A DNA stretch of 64,000 nt from Saccharopolyspora rosea. GTDB taxonomy: Bacteria > Actinomycetota > Actinomycetes > Mycobacteriales > Pseudonocardiaceae. The DNA is taken from contig NZ_CP102826.1 in NCBI RefSeq assembly GCF_025643595.1, forward strand, positions 5,642,001 to 5,706,000, given 5' to 3'. Position numbers and translations under genes: made by a program. Under the pieces are notes generated by a model. It saw nothing but the letters and a program-made list of their open reading frames with translations. It was not told the DNA's origin and searched no databases. Below, piece after piece: positions 9,477 through 18,069 of the stretch; position 1 is the first letter of the stretch; every line of letters begins with the position of its first letter.

Positions 9477-9747
9477 ACTGTCCCGGCAGCTCAGCGACGA
9501 GGTGGACCGGCTGGTCGGCGAGGGGCGGGCCGCCGAGGTCGGCGCCGAGGACCTGCGGCGGCTGGTCAGCTCGGTAGTGCGGCTGTACGCCGCCGCCAAC
9601 GAGGGCGCCGACGAGGAGGTCGAGCCGCTGGACGACGACATCGCCACCACCGACGCCGTCGTGCTGGCGACCGCGCTGCTGAAGGCCCAGGACCTCAACC
9701 CCTTCGACCTGGCGCTGTGGTTCTCCCGCAGCCGGGTCGCCGGCTGA
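9463..9747 (+). CDS. small helical protein of unknown function in the Rieske/amidohydrolase operon
   Basis: This is a 94-residue protein that I do not recognise. The start at ATG 9463 (MSLPELSRQLSDEVDRL) overlaps the end of the Rieske gene by 14 nt, and the next gene begins 36 nt after its stop. The sequence looks helical and acidic in the middle (NEGADEEVEPLDDD). A second helical part follows (TTDAVVLATALLKAQDLN) and it ends in FDLALWFSRSRVAG. It has no signal peptide, membrane segment or cysteine. The tight packing suggests a dedicated subunit or chaperone of the Rieske protein or the amidohydrolase. The codon usage matches its neighbours, which supports a real gene. Confidence 0.85.
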   Translation: MSLPELSRQLSDEVDRLVGEGRAAEVGAEDLRRLVSSVVRLYAAANEGADEEVEPLDDDIATTDAVVLATALLKAQDLNPFDLALWFSRSRVAG

Positions 9748-9783
9748 TTCCGGCTCTCCCACCTCGAAGAAAGGATCGACACC

Positions 9784-10980
9784 GTGGTTGACTCCGCTCA
9801 GCGGCGGGAAACCCAGGAGATCACCATCCACACCGACTCCCGGGAGATCCTGGCCAACGCCCGCCGGGACATCGAACGCTACGGCCTGGACGACTACTTC
9901 ATCGTCGACGTCGACTCGCACCACGTCGAACTCGACTCGTGGCCGCAGATCATCGAGCGCATCGAGGACCCGGTGCTGCGCGACAGCGGCCTCCAGATGA
10001 TCAAGAACTGGCCGAACGCCAAGAACGTCGCGCTGAGCAACCACCCGCCGGGACTGACCATGCAGGACGTCAGCGGTCGCGTCCTGCACCAGGCCACGCT
10101 CGCCGAGCCGGTGCCGGACAGCGACCTGCACCGGGATGTGACGCTGGTGCGCCGCGCGATGGACTCGATGGGCATCGACGTCCAGGTGGTGTTCCCGCAG
10201 CCGATGCTGGAGATCGGCCTGCACCCCAACCCGAACGTGGCCACCGAGCTGATGATGGCCTACAACCGGTGGTTCACCGAGACGATCCTGCCGCGCGACG
10301 AGCGGATCAAGACGATGCTCGGCCTGCCCTTCGAGAACCCGGACGCGTCGCTGCGCACCATCCGCGAGTACTCCGACCACCCGGGTGTGATCGGGTTCCT
10401 GGTGACCAGCCAGCGGTTCACCGGCGTGCACCGCAACGAGTACATGAAGGTGTACGCGGCGCTGGAGGAGCGCGGGATGCCGATCGGCTTCCACGCCGGT
10501 CCGAACCAGGCGGACTCGATGACCTCCACGATGAACAAGTTCCTGTCCGCGCACGCGATCTCGTTCGTGACGTGCAACATGACGCACCTGACGAACTGGG
10601 TGATCAACGGCATCCCGGAGCGCTTCCCGAACCTGCGGACGATCTGGATCGAGAGCGGTCTGGCGTGGATCCCGTTCATGATGCAGCGCCTGGACCACGA
10701 GTACCTGATGCGCCAGTCGGACGCCCCGCTGCTGACCAAGCTGCCCAGCGACTACATGCGCGAGATGTACTACACCTCGCAGCCGATCGAGATCACCGAC
10801 ATGGGGCTGCTGGAGTCCACGTTCAAGGCGATGGACGCCGAGCACACCCTGATGTACTCGTCGGACTGGCCGCACTGGGACTTCGACGTGCCGGGCCGGA
10901 TCATGAGCATCCCGTTCCTGTCCGAACAGGGCAAGCGGAACATCCTCGGCGAAACCGCCCGCAAGGTGTTCAACCTCTGA
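9784..10980 (+). CDS. amidohydrolase-2 (ACMSD-like) family metal-dependent hydrolase/decarboxylase
   Basis: This 398-residue TIM-barrel protein belongs to the amidohydrolase-2 family. That family includes aminocarboxymuconate-semialdehyde, 5-carboxyvanillate and gamma-resorcylate decarboxylases as well as true hydrolases. It starts at GTG 9784 after GAAAGGA. Visible metal-site elements are DVDSHHVELD near residue 42, FHAGPN near residue 238, the ESGLAWIPFMMQRLDHEY segment and the conserved aspartate in MYSSDWPHWDFD. The enzyme is cytosolic. Its neighbours (Rieske protein, small protein, aldehyde dehydrogenase) suggest a step in degrading an aromatic or semialdehyde-forming substrate, for example decarboxylation or hydrolysis before oxidation. 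The exact reaction cannot be assigned. Confidence 0.9.
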   Translation: MVDSAQRRETQEITIHTDSREILANARRDIERYGLDDYFIVDVDSHHVELDSWPQIIERIEDPVLRDSGLQMIKNWPNAKNVALSNHPPGLTMQDVSGRVLHQATLAEPVPDSDLHRDVTLVRRAMDSMGIDVQVVFPQPMLEIGLHPNPNVATELMMAYNRWFTETILPRDERIKTMLGLPFENPDASLRTIREYSDHPGVIGFLVTSQRFTGVHRNEYMKVYAALEERGMPIGFHAGPNQADSMTSTMNKFLSAHAISFVTCNMTHLTNWVINGIPERFPNLRTIWIESGLAWIPFMMQRLDHEYLMRQSDAPLLTKLPSDYMREMYYTSQPIEITDMGLLESTFKAMDAEHTLMYSSDWPHWDFDVPGRIMSIPFLSEQGKRNILGETARKVFNL

Positions 10981-11077
10981 ACCCATCCGGCCAGTGGAAA
11001 CCGCGTGGCCGGGCTCACCGCCCGCCCGGAGGTAGGAGTGGGCGTCGAGCACCGGCCCCGGCTGAAAGTGAGATGCG

Positions 11078-12547
11078 ATGCCACCTGTTGAACGGCAACT
11101 GCTGATCGGTGGTCAGGCCCGGCCCGGGGAGACCGGCCGGACCGAGCAGGACATCAACCCGTACACCGGCGAGGTGTTCGCGACGGTCGCGGCGGCGTCC
11201 CCGGCGGACGCGACCGCGGCGGTGGACGCGGCCGCCGCCGCGTTCCCCGAGTGGTCGAGGACCGACGTGGGGACCCGCCGCTCGATCTTCCTGCGCGCCG
11301 CCGACCTCGTCGAGGAACGCACCGAGGAGGCGGTGGCGCTGATGGCCGCCGAGGTCGGCGGCACCCGGCCGTGGGCGATGTTCAACGCCGCGCTCGCGGC
11401 GAACGTGCTGCGCGACGCCGCCGGGGTCATCACCGCGCCGCGCGGCGAGGTGCTGTCCGGTTCCAGCCCGGGGGAATGGGGTTTCGCGCTGCGGCAGCCC
11501 GCGGGTGTGGTGGCCGCGTTCGCACCCTGGAACGCGCCGCTGATCCTGGGCGCGCGGTCGTTCGCGGTGGCGCTCGCGGTCGGCAACACCGCCGTGGTCA
11601 AGCCGAGCGAGGACGCCCCGGTGGCGTCCGGGCTGTTCCTGGCCGACGTGCTGCGCGAGGCCGGGCTGCCGGACGGCGTGCTCAACGTGGTCACCAACGC
11701 CCGCGAGGACGCCGCCGAGGTGGGCGGCGCGCTGATCGCCGACCGGCGGGTGCGCCGGGTCAACTTCACCGGCTCCACCGGGGTCGGCCGCACGATCGGT
11801 GTGGAGGCCGCCAAGCACCTCAAGCCCGCCGTGCTGGAACTGGGCGGGAAGAACTCGATCCTGGTGCTCGACGACGCCGACCTGGACTACGCGGTCAACG
11901 CGGTGACCTTCGGCGCGTTCATGAACGCCGGGCAGATCTGCATGTCGGCGGACCGGGTGCTGGTGCCGCGCGCGTTGCAGCGGGAGTTCACCGAGCGGTT
12001 CGCCGCGAAGGTCGCCGAGCTGCCGGTCGGCGACCCGGGCAAGCCGGACACCGTGATCGGCCCCGTGATCGGCGAGCGGTCCGCGCAGCGGATCGCCGCA
12101 CTGGTCGACGACGCGCTCGCCCAGGGGGCTGTGGCGCACTGCGGCGGCACCGCGCCGGAGGGGGCGGTGTACCGGCCGACGGTGCTGTCCGGCGTCACCC
12201 CGGACCAGCGGATCTACTCGGAGGAGATCTTCGGTCCGGTCACCACGGTGCTCGGCTACGACAGCGAGGACGAGGCGATCGAGATCATGAACGACACCCC
12301 GTACGGGCTGACCGCCGGGGTGATCACCGAGGACACCGGTCGCGGCTGGTCGGTGGCCCAGCGCGTGCAGACCGGCATCTTCCACATCAACGACCAGTCG
12401 GTCGGCGACGAGCCGCAGGCGCCGTTCGGCGGTGTGAAGGACTCCGGCTACGGCCGGTTCGGCGGCGCCCACGGCGTGGACGCCTTCACCGAGACCCGCT
12501 GGATCACCTTCCGCGAACGCGGAAACCGGGCCCAGTACCCGTTCTGA
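11078..12547 (+). CDS. NAD(P)+-dependent aldehyde dehydrogenase
   Basis: This 489-residue ALDH-superfamily enzyme oxidises an aldehyde to the acid. It starts at ATG 11078. Visible features are the NINPYTGEV-like N-terminus (DINPYTGEVFATV), the cofactor motif GFTGSTGVG-like (VNFTGSTGVGRTIG), the general base Glu in LELGGKNSILVL, and the catalytic Cys in NAGQICMSADRVLV. The end (PFGGVKDSGYGRFGG) is typical. It most resembles the salicylaldehyde/vanillin/benzaldehyde dehydrogenase group, which is a judgement by eye. It lies 97 nt after the amidohydrolase on the same strand and is followed by a strong bidirectional hairpin. It is therefore the last gene of this operon and probably acts on the amidohydrolase product. 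Confidence 0.94.
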   Translation: MPPVERQLLIGGQARPGETGRTEQDINPYTGEVFATVAAASPADATAAVDAAAAAFPEWSRTDVGTRRSIFLRAADLVEERTEEAVALMAAEVGGTRPWAMFNAALAANVLRDAAGVITAPRGEVLSGSSPGEWGFALRQPAGVVAAFAPWNAPLILGARSFAVALAVGNTAVVKPSEDAPVASGLFLADVLREAGLPDGVLNVVTNAREDAAEVGGALIADRRVRRVNFTGSTGVGRTIGVEAAKHLKPAVLELGGKNSILVLDDADLDYAVNAVTFGAFMNAGQICMSADRVLVPRALQREFTERFAAKVAELPVGDPGKPDTVIGPVIGERSAQRIAALVDDALAQGAVAHCGGTAPEGAVYRPTVLSGVTPDQRIYSEEIFGPVTTVLGYDSEDEAIEIMNDTPYGLTAGVITEDTGRGWSVAQRVQTGIFHINDQSVGDEPQAPFGGVKDSGYGRFGGAHGVDAFTETRWITFRERGNRAQYPF

Positions 12548-12564
12548 CCGCCTGTCCGGAACAG

Positions 12565-12600
12565 CCGGGGGTGGAGGGGCACCCGTTCCCCCACCCCCGG
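12565..12600. terminator. bidirectional hairpin between ALDH and hutI
   Basis: A long GC-rich stem (CCGGGGGTGG at 12565 pairing with CCACCCCCGG ending at 12600, one bulged A) sits between two convergent genes. There is no clear T tract on either side. Confidence 0.7.
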
Positions 12601-12607
12601 GAGCCCA

Positions 12608-13765
12608 TCAGCGGATGCGGGTGCCTCGGCGCCACACGGCGTGGGTGAGCGGGACTCCCGGCCGGTAGGCGAGCCAGGTGGTGCTCGGGGCGTCCAGGAC
12701 GTGCACGTCGGCTCGCGCGCCGGGCCGCAGCACGCCGACCGCCCCGTCGCCGGTCTCGCGCCGCAGCGCGCGGGCGCCGCCCCAGGTGGCCGCGCGCACC
12801 GCCTCGGCCACCGTCATCCGCATCTGCAGCACGGCGGTGGTCACGCAGAACGCCATCGACGAGGTGTAGGACGAGCCCGGGTTGCAGTTCGACGCGAGCG
12901 CGACGGTGGCGCCCGCGTCGAGCAGGGCCCGGGCGTCGGGCAGCGGCTGGCGGGTGGACAGGTCGCACGCGGGCAGCAGCGTCGCGACCGTGCCCGAACC
13001 GGCCAGGGCGTCCACATCGGACTCGGTCAGGTAGGTGCAGTGGTCGACGCTGGCGGCGCCCACCTCGACCGCGAGCCGCACGCCCGGTCCGGGACCGAGC
13101 TGGTTGCCGTGCACCCGCAGCCCCAGGCCGCGCGCTTTCGCCGCTTCCAGGATCCGCCGGGACTGGTCGGCGTCGAACGCCCCCTGCTCGCAGAACACGT
13201 CGCACCAGCCGACGTGCGGCGCCACCGCGTCCAGCATCTCCCCGCACACGAGGTCCACATAGGACTCCGCGGTGGTGCCGGGCGGGACCAGGTGGGCGCC
13301 CAGGAAGGTGACCTCGTCGGCGGCGTGGGCGAGCCGGGCCGCGCGGAGTTCCTCGGCGACCGTCAGCCCGTAGCCGGTCTTGGTCTCCAGGCACGTGGTG
13401 CCCTGGGCGGCGGCTTCGTCGATGTGCCGGCGCAGGTTCGCCGCGAGTTCGTCGTCGCTGGCCGACCGGGTGGCCTCCACGGTGACCGCGATGCCGCCCG
13501 CCTCGTACGGCTGCCCGGCCATGCGGGCGGCGAACTCGGCGGTGCGGTCCCCGGCGAACACCAGGTGCGTGTGGCTGTCGACCCAGCCGGGCAGCACCGC
13601 GCGCCCGGCCACGTCGACGTGGTGATCGGCCTCCGGTGCGCTCCCGCTCGGCCCGACCCAGGCGATCCGGTCGTCCTCGACGACCAGCGCCGCGTCGGCG
13701 AGGGTGCCCAGCTCGTCGTCGTTGGTCGTCAGCTCACCGATGCCGGTGATCGCAGTGCTCGTCAT
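12608..13765 (-). CDS. hutI: imidazolonepropionase
   Basis: This 385-residue amidohydrolase-superfamily enzyme hydrolyses 4-imidazolone-5-propionate to N-formimidoyl-L-glutamate, the third step of histidine degradation. The metal-binding HxH is in [20 protein letters not shown]. Other family stretches are [51 protein letters not shown] and [13 protein letters not shown]. The start is ATG 13765. The gene is the last of the hut transcript, 20 nt after hutF, and ends before a bidirectional terminator shared with the convergent ALDH gene. The length is slightly under the usual 400-410. Confidence 0.95.
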   Translation of the reverse strand: MTSTAITGIGELTTNDDELGTLADAALVVEDDRIAWVGPSGSAPEADHHVDVAGRAVLPGWVDSHTHLVFAGDRTAEFAARMAGQPYEAGGIAVTVEATRSASDDELAANLRRHIDEAAAQGTTCLETKTGYGLTVAEELRAARLAHAADEVTFLGAHLVPPGTTAESYVDLVCGEMLDAVAPHVGWCDVFCEQGAFDADQSRRILEAAKARGLGLRVHGNQLGPGPGVRLAVEVGAASVDHCTYLTESDVDALAGSGTVATLLPACDLSTRQPLPDARALLDAGATVALASNCNPGSSYTSSMAFCVTTAVLQMRMTVAEAVRAATWGGARALRRETGDGAVGVLRPGARADVHVLDAPSTTWLAYRPGVPLTHAVWRRGTRIR

Positions 13766-13785
13766 CGCTGTCCTCGTCGTCGTGT

Positions 13786-15096
13786 TCAGATCAACGCCGT
13801 GATGGCCTCGCGCAGCTGCCGCGCGACATCGGGCACCGCGCGGTGGACCCCGTCCCGCACCACGGGGTCACCGCCGACGACCACGTGGTGGACGTCGTCG
13901 GCGCGCGCCACCGCCGGGGCCTCGCCCGGCGCGACACCCGCGAGCCGCACGCCGTCCAGGCGCACGGTCACGAAGTCCGCGCGGGCGCCTTCCCCGAGCC
14001 ACCCGGCGTCGGGGACGCCGAGCGCGCGGTGGCTGTTGCGGGTGGCGATGTCCACCAGTTCGGGCGTGGTGAACGTGCCCCGCGTCTCGGTGTCCAGGCG
14101 CTGGTAGGACTCGACGGCCTGCAACTCGGTGAACGGGTCGATGGTCGAGTGCCCGTCGGAGCCCAGCGAGAGCGGGCTGCCCGCGATGTCCAGGGAAGCG
14201 GCCGGGCCGATGCCGTCGGCCAGGTCGGCCTCGGTGGTCGGGCACAGGCACACCCCGGTCCCGCTGCCGCCGAGCAGGGCGACGTCACCCGCGGCCAGGT
14301 GCGTGGCGTGCACGGCGGTGAGGTCCGCTCCGAGCGCGCCGGTGGAGTCCAGCAGCTGCGTCGGGGTGCACCCGTGCGCGGCGAGGCACGCCTCGTTCTC
14401 CGCGCGCTGCTCGGAGAGGTGGACGTGCAGCGGGGCGTCGATCTTGCGGGACCATTCGGCGACTTCCGGGATCTGCTCGGCCGGAACCGCGCGCACCGAG
14501 TGCAGCGCGGCCCCGAGCCGGACGAGGTCACCGTCGGCTTCGAACCGGCCGGCGCGGTCGGCCCAGGCGGCGGCGTCGCCGTCGGTGAACCGCAGCTGCA
14601 CCCCGTCGAGGGGTCGGTCGAACCCCCCGGTGAGGTAGCAGGTGTCCAGCAGGGTCAGGCGGATCCCGGCGTCCCGCGCGGCCTGCGCCAGCGCCGCGCT
14701 CATCGCGTTCGGGTCCCGGTACCGCGCGCCCGCCGGGCCGTGGTGCAGGTAGTGGAACTCGCCGACGCAGGTGATCCCGGCCAGCGCCATCTCGGCGTAG
14801 ACGCCGAGCGCGAGCTGGTAGTAGCGGTCCGGGTCGAGCGCCTCGGCGACGCGGTACATCCGTTCCCGCCACGTCCAGAAGGTGCCGCGCGTTCCGGCGG
14901 TTCCGCCGCGCAGCGCCCGGTGGAAGGCGTGCGAGTGCGCGTTCGCCAGGCCCGGCAGCGTCAGTCCGGGCAGTCGTTCGGCGCCCGGCTGGGAACCGGT
15001 GCGGACCGCGGTGATCCGCCCGTCGTCGACGTCGAGCAGCACGTCCGGGGCCGGACCGCCGGGCAGCCAGGCCCATTCGCACCAGTAGGTCGTCAT
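13786..15096 (-). CDS. hutF: formimidoylglutamate deiminase
   Basis: This 436-residue zinc amidohydrolase converts N-formimidoyl-L-glutamate to N-formyl-L-glutamate and ammonia. The start at ATG 15096 overlaps the stop of the upstream M20 gene (ATGA). The long open frame beyond it is a shadow. Metal-site motifs are [43 protein letters not shown] and [25 protein letters not shown] is typical of HutF. Its presence means histidine is degraded through formylglutamate rather than by direct HutG cleavage of formimidoylglutamate. A deformylase is then required, and the adjacent M20 enzyme is the only candidate nearby. Confidence 0.94.
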   Translation of the reverse strand: MTTYWCEWAWLPGGPAPDVLLDVDDGRITAVRTGSQPGAERLPGLTLPGLANAHSHAFHRALRGGTAGTRGTFWTWRERMYRVAEALDPDRYYQLALGVYAEMALAGITCVGEFHYLHHGPAGARYRDPNAMSAALAQAARDAGIRLTLLDTCYLTGGFDRPLDGVQLRFTDGDAAAWADRAGRFEADGDLVRLGAALHSVRAVPAEQIPEVAEWSRKIDAPLHVHLSEQRAENEACLAAHGCTPTQLLDSTGALGADLTAVHATHLAAGDVALLGGSGTGVCLCPTTEADLADGIGPAASLDIAGSPLSLGSDGHSTIDPFTELQAVESYQRLDTETRGTFTTPELVDIATRNSHRALGVPDAGWLGEGARADFVTVRLDGVRLAGVAPGEAPAVARADDVHHVVVGGDPVVRDGVHRAVPDVARQLREAITALI

Positions 15097-16295
15097 GCGT
15101 CGCTCCCCGCGAGGTGTTCGAGGACTCGGGCCAGGGCGTGCGCACCGGCGTCGCAGTCGTCGGGTTCGGCGTACTCCTCCGGAGCGTGGCTGATGCCGGT
15201 GGGGTTGCGCACGAACAGCATCGCCGTGGGCACTTCGGCGGCGAGGATGCCCGCGTCGTGCCCCGCTCCTGTCGGCAGCACCGGAACGTCGCCGAGCAGA
15301 CCGGTCAGCTCGTCGCGCAGTGCCGCGTCGAAGTGCACGGTGTCGCCGTAGGACTCCTCGGACACCTCCGCCCGGCAGCCCTCGGCCGCGGCGAATTCCT
15401 CGGCCATGCCGGACAGGTCGTGCACCATGGGCCGGGTCGCGCCGGAGGACCGCACGTCCAACCACACGTCCACTGTGGACGGGATGACGTTGGTGCCGCC
15501 CGGGTTCGGCACCAGCCGGCCGACGGTCGCCCGCCCGTCGCACCGCTGCGCGACGTCCCGCGCGGCGAGCACCAGCCGGGACGCCGGGATCATCGGGTCG
15601 CTGCGGTCGGAGATCAACGTCGCGCCCGCGTGGTTGCCCTGACCGCTGAACCGCACCCGCCAGCGCCCGTGCTCCAGGATCGACGACGCGACCGCCACCG
15701 GGCCGCCGAGGTCGATCAGGCCCCTGCCCTGCTCCACGTGCAGCTCCACGAACCGGCCGATGCGGCGCAGCGCGGCGTCGTCCCGCCCGGCCCGCTCCGG
15801 GGCGGCGCCGAACGCGCGCATCGCCTCGCCGAACTCCACCCCGTCCGGGTCGCGCAGCCCGCGCGCCCGGTCGGCGTCGATGGTGCCGGTGAGCAGCCGC
15901 GAACCCAGGCACGGCACGCCGAAGCGTCCGCCCTCCTCCTCGGCGAACACCACCACCGCGAACGGCCTGCTCGGTCGAAAACCCTTGGCGCGCAACAGAT
16001 CCACCGCACTCAGCGCGCTGACCACGCCGAGCGGGCCGTCGAACGCGCCGCCGCCGGGCACCGAGTCGAGGTGGCTGCCGGTCACCACCGCGCCGTCGCC
16101 GGGCTCGCCCCACCACGCCCAGATGTTGGTGTTGCGGTCCGTCTCCACCTGCAGGCCCCTGGCCTGCGCCTGCTCGACGAACCACTCCCGCAGCTGCCGC
16201 TCGGCGTCGTCGAAGACGTGCCGGGAGAAACCGCCGCGCCGGCGGTCCGCTCCGACCCCGTCGATCGCGCCCAGCAACTCGCCCACCCTGGCCAA
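15093..16295 (-). CDS. M20-family amidohydrolase in the hut operon (allantoate/N-carbamoyl-amino-acid hydrolase-like)
   Basis: This 400-residue metallohydrolase belongs to the M20 allantoate amidohydrolase / N-carbamoyl-L-amino acid hydrolase group. TTG 16295 is chosen as the start because GAGGAGG lies six bases upstream and the preceding codons look non-coding. Metal ligands appear in GSHLDSVPGGGAFDG, FAEEEGGRFGVP and GAGHDAGILA. Dimerisation-domain motifs are RWRVRFSGQGNHAGAT and VWLDVRSSGA. It overlaps hutF by 4 nt and sits between hutU and hutF. Automatic pipelines would call it allantoate amidohydrolase, yet no purine genes are present. The context points to hydrolysis of N-formyl-L-glutamate, the product of HutF, in place of HutG. 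That assignment is inferred. Confidence 0.9.
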   Translation of the reverse strand: MARVGELLGAIDGVGADRRRGGFSRHVFDDAERQLREWFVEQAQARGLQVETDRNTNIWAWWGEPGDGAVVTGSHLDSVPGGGAFDGPLGVVSALSAVDLLRAKGFRPSRPFAVVVFAEEEGGRFGVPCLGSRLLTGTIDADRARGLRDPDGVEFGEAMRAFGAAPERAGRDDAALRRIGRFVELHVEQGRGLIDLGGPVAVASSILEHGRWRVRFSGQGNHAGATLISDRSDPMIPASRLVLAARDVAQRCDGRATVGRLVPNPGGTNVIPSTVDVWLDVRSSGATRPMVHDLSGMAEEFAAAEGCRAEVSEESYGDTVHFDAALRDELTGLLGDVPVLPTGAGHDAGILAAEVPTAMLFVRNPTGISHAPEEYAEPDDCDAGAHALARVLEHLAGSDA

Positions 16296-16362
16296 CGAAA
16301 ACCTCCTCGCACTCGACTGCCCCACACCCCGCGCGGTGTCGCGCGGAACCGCGCTTCCCAGC

Positions 16363-16395
16363 CCCCGGCCGGGTGAGCTTCCCACCCGGCCGGGG
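16363..16395 (-). terminator. hairpin between hutU and the M20 gene
   Basis: Inverted repeat CCCCGGCCGGGTG (16363-16375) pairs with 16383-16395 in the 118-nt gap after the hutU stop. It lacks a T tract on the minus strand, so it may only attenuate read-through or mark the end of hutHU mRNA. Confidence 0.55.
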
Positions 16396-16413
16396 TCTTG
16401 GGTAGCCGTGCCG

Positions 16414-18069
16414 TCAGCCGACCAGCGGGGTGCGGACGCCGCGCTGCTCGGCGACCTCGTGGGCGCGGTCGTAGCCCGCGTCGACGTGGCGGATGACGCC
16501 CATGGCCGGGTCGTTGGTCAGCACGCGGGACACCTTGAGCGCCCCGAGTTCGGTGCCGTCGGCGACCGTGACCTGACCGGCGTGCAGGGACCGGCCCATG
16601 CCGACGCCGCCGCCGTGGTGCAGCGACACCCACGTCGCCCCGGACGCGGTGTTGACCAGGGCGTTGAGCAGCGGCCAGTCGGCGACCGCGTCGGAGGTGT
16701 CGGCCATCGCCTCGGTCTCCCGGTACGGCGAGGCCACTGAGCCGCAGTCCAGGTGGTCGCGGCCGATCGCCACCGGCGCGGACAGCTCACCGGAGGCGAC
16801 CATCTCGTTGAACCGCAGCCCGGCCCGCTCCCGCTCGCCGTAGCCGAGCCAGCAGATCCGCGCCGGAAGCCCCTGGTAGGACACCTTCTCCCCGGCCATC
16901 CGGATCCACCGGGCCAGGTGCTCGTCCTCGCCGAACAGGTCCAGCACGGCCCGGTCGGTGGCGGCGATGTCGGCCGGGTCGCCGGACAGCGCGGCCCACC
17001 GGAACGGGCCCTTGCCCTCGCAGAACAGCGGACGGATGTAGGCCGGGACGAAGCCGGGGTAGTCGAACGCGCGCTCGTACCCGGCGAGCTTCGCCTCGCC
17101 GCGCAGCGAGTTGCCGTAGTCGAACACCTCGGCCCCGGCGTCGAGGAACCCGACCATGGCTTCGACGTGCCGTGCCATGGACTCGCGGGCCCGCTCGGTG
17201 AACTCCTCGGGCTTGTTGCGCGCGTAGTCGTGCCAGTCCGCCAGCTCCACGCCCACCGGCAGGTAGGACAGCGGGTCGTGCGCGGAGGTCTGGTCGGTGA
17301 CGATGTCCACCGGCACGCCGCGGCGCAGCAGTTCCGGCAGCACCTCGGCGGCGTTGCCGATGACCGCGACGGAGTGGGCGCGGCGCTCGTTGCGGGCGGC
17401 GACGGCCTTGTCGACCGCGTCGTCCAGGTTGTCGGCGACCTCGTCGAGGTAGCCGTGCCGGACGCGCCGGTGCGCGCGCTCCGGGTCGCACTCGACGACC
17501 AGGGCGGCGCCCTCGTTCATCGTCACGGCCAGCGGCTGGGCGCCGCCCATGCCGCCGAGCCCGGCGGTGAGGGTGAGCGTGCCGGCGAGGGTGCCGCCGA
17601 ACCGCTTGGCCGCGACGGCGCCGAAGGTCTCGTAGGTGCCCTGCAGGATGCCCTGGGTGCCGATGTAGATCCACGACCCCGCGGTCATCTGGCCGTACAT
17701 CATCAGGCCGAGCGCGTCGAGGCGGCGGTACTCCTCCCAGTTCGCCCAGTCGCCGACCAGGTTGGAGTTGGCGATGAGGACCCGGGGCGCCCACTCGTGG
17801 GTGCGCAGCACGGCGACGGGTTTGCCGGACTGCACCAGCAGCGTCTCGTCCTCGGAGAGGTCGGTGAGCTGCCGGTTGATCGCGTCGTAGCAGGCCCAGT
17901 CGCGGGCGGCCTTGCCGGTGCCGCCGTAGACGACGAGGTCGTCGGGGCGTTCGGCGACCTCCGGGTCGAGGTTGTTGCGCAGCATCCGCAGCGGGGCCTC
18001 GGTGCTCCAGCTGCGTGCCGTGAGGGTCGTGCCGCGCGGGGCGCGCACGGGACGTGCTCCAGCACTCAT
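16414..18069 (-). CDS. hutU: urocanate hydratase
   Basis: This 551-residue NAD+-dependent urocanase converts urocanate to imidazolonepropionate, step two of histidine degradation. It starts at ATG 18069 after AGGGAGA; a much longer upstream frame is an artefact running antisense-frame through hutH. Family motifs are [35 protein letters not shown], the NAD-binding [32 protein letters not shown] and [12 protein letters not shown] cysteine-containing [13 protein letters not shown] segment is as expected. Its start overlaps the hutH stop by 4 nt, so hutH-hutU are translationally coupled. Confidence 0.97.
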   Translation of the reverse strand: MSAGARPVRAPRGTTLTARSWSTEAPLRMLRNNLDPEVAERPDDLVVYGGTGKAARDWACYDAINRQLTDLSEDETLLVQSGKPVAVLRTHEWAPRVLIANSNLVGDWANWEEYRRLDALGLMMYGQMTAGSWIYIGTQGILQGTYETFGAVAAKRFGGTLAGTLTLTAGLGGMGGAQPLAVTMNEGAALVVECDPERAHRRVRHGYLDEVADNLDDAVDKAVAARNERRAHSVAVIGNAAEVLPELLRRGVPVDIVTDQTSAHDPLSYLPVGVELADWHDYARNKPEEFTERARESMARHVEAMVGFLDAGAEVFDYGNSLRGEAKLAGYERAFDYPGFVPAYIRPLFCEGKGPFRWAALSGDPADIAATDRAVLDLFGEDEHLARWIRMAGEKVSYQGLPARICWLGYGERERAGLRFNEMVASGELSAPVAIGRDHLDCGSVASPYRETEAMADTSDAVADWPLLNALVNTASGATWVSLHHGGGVGMGRSLHAGQVTVADGTELGALKVSRVLTNDPAMGVIRHVDAGYDRAHEVAEQRGVRTPLVG

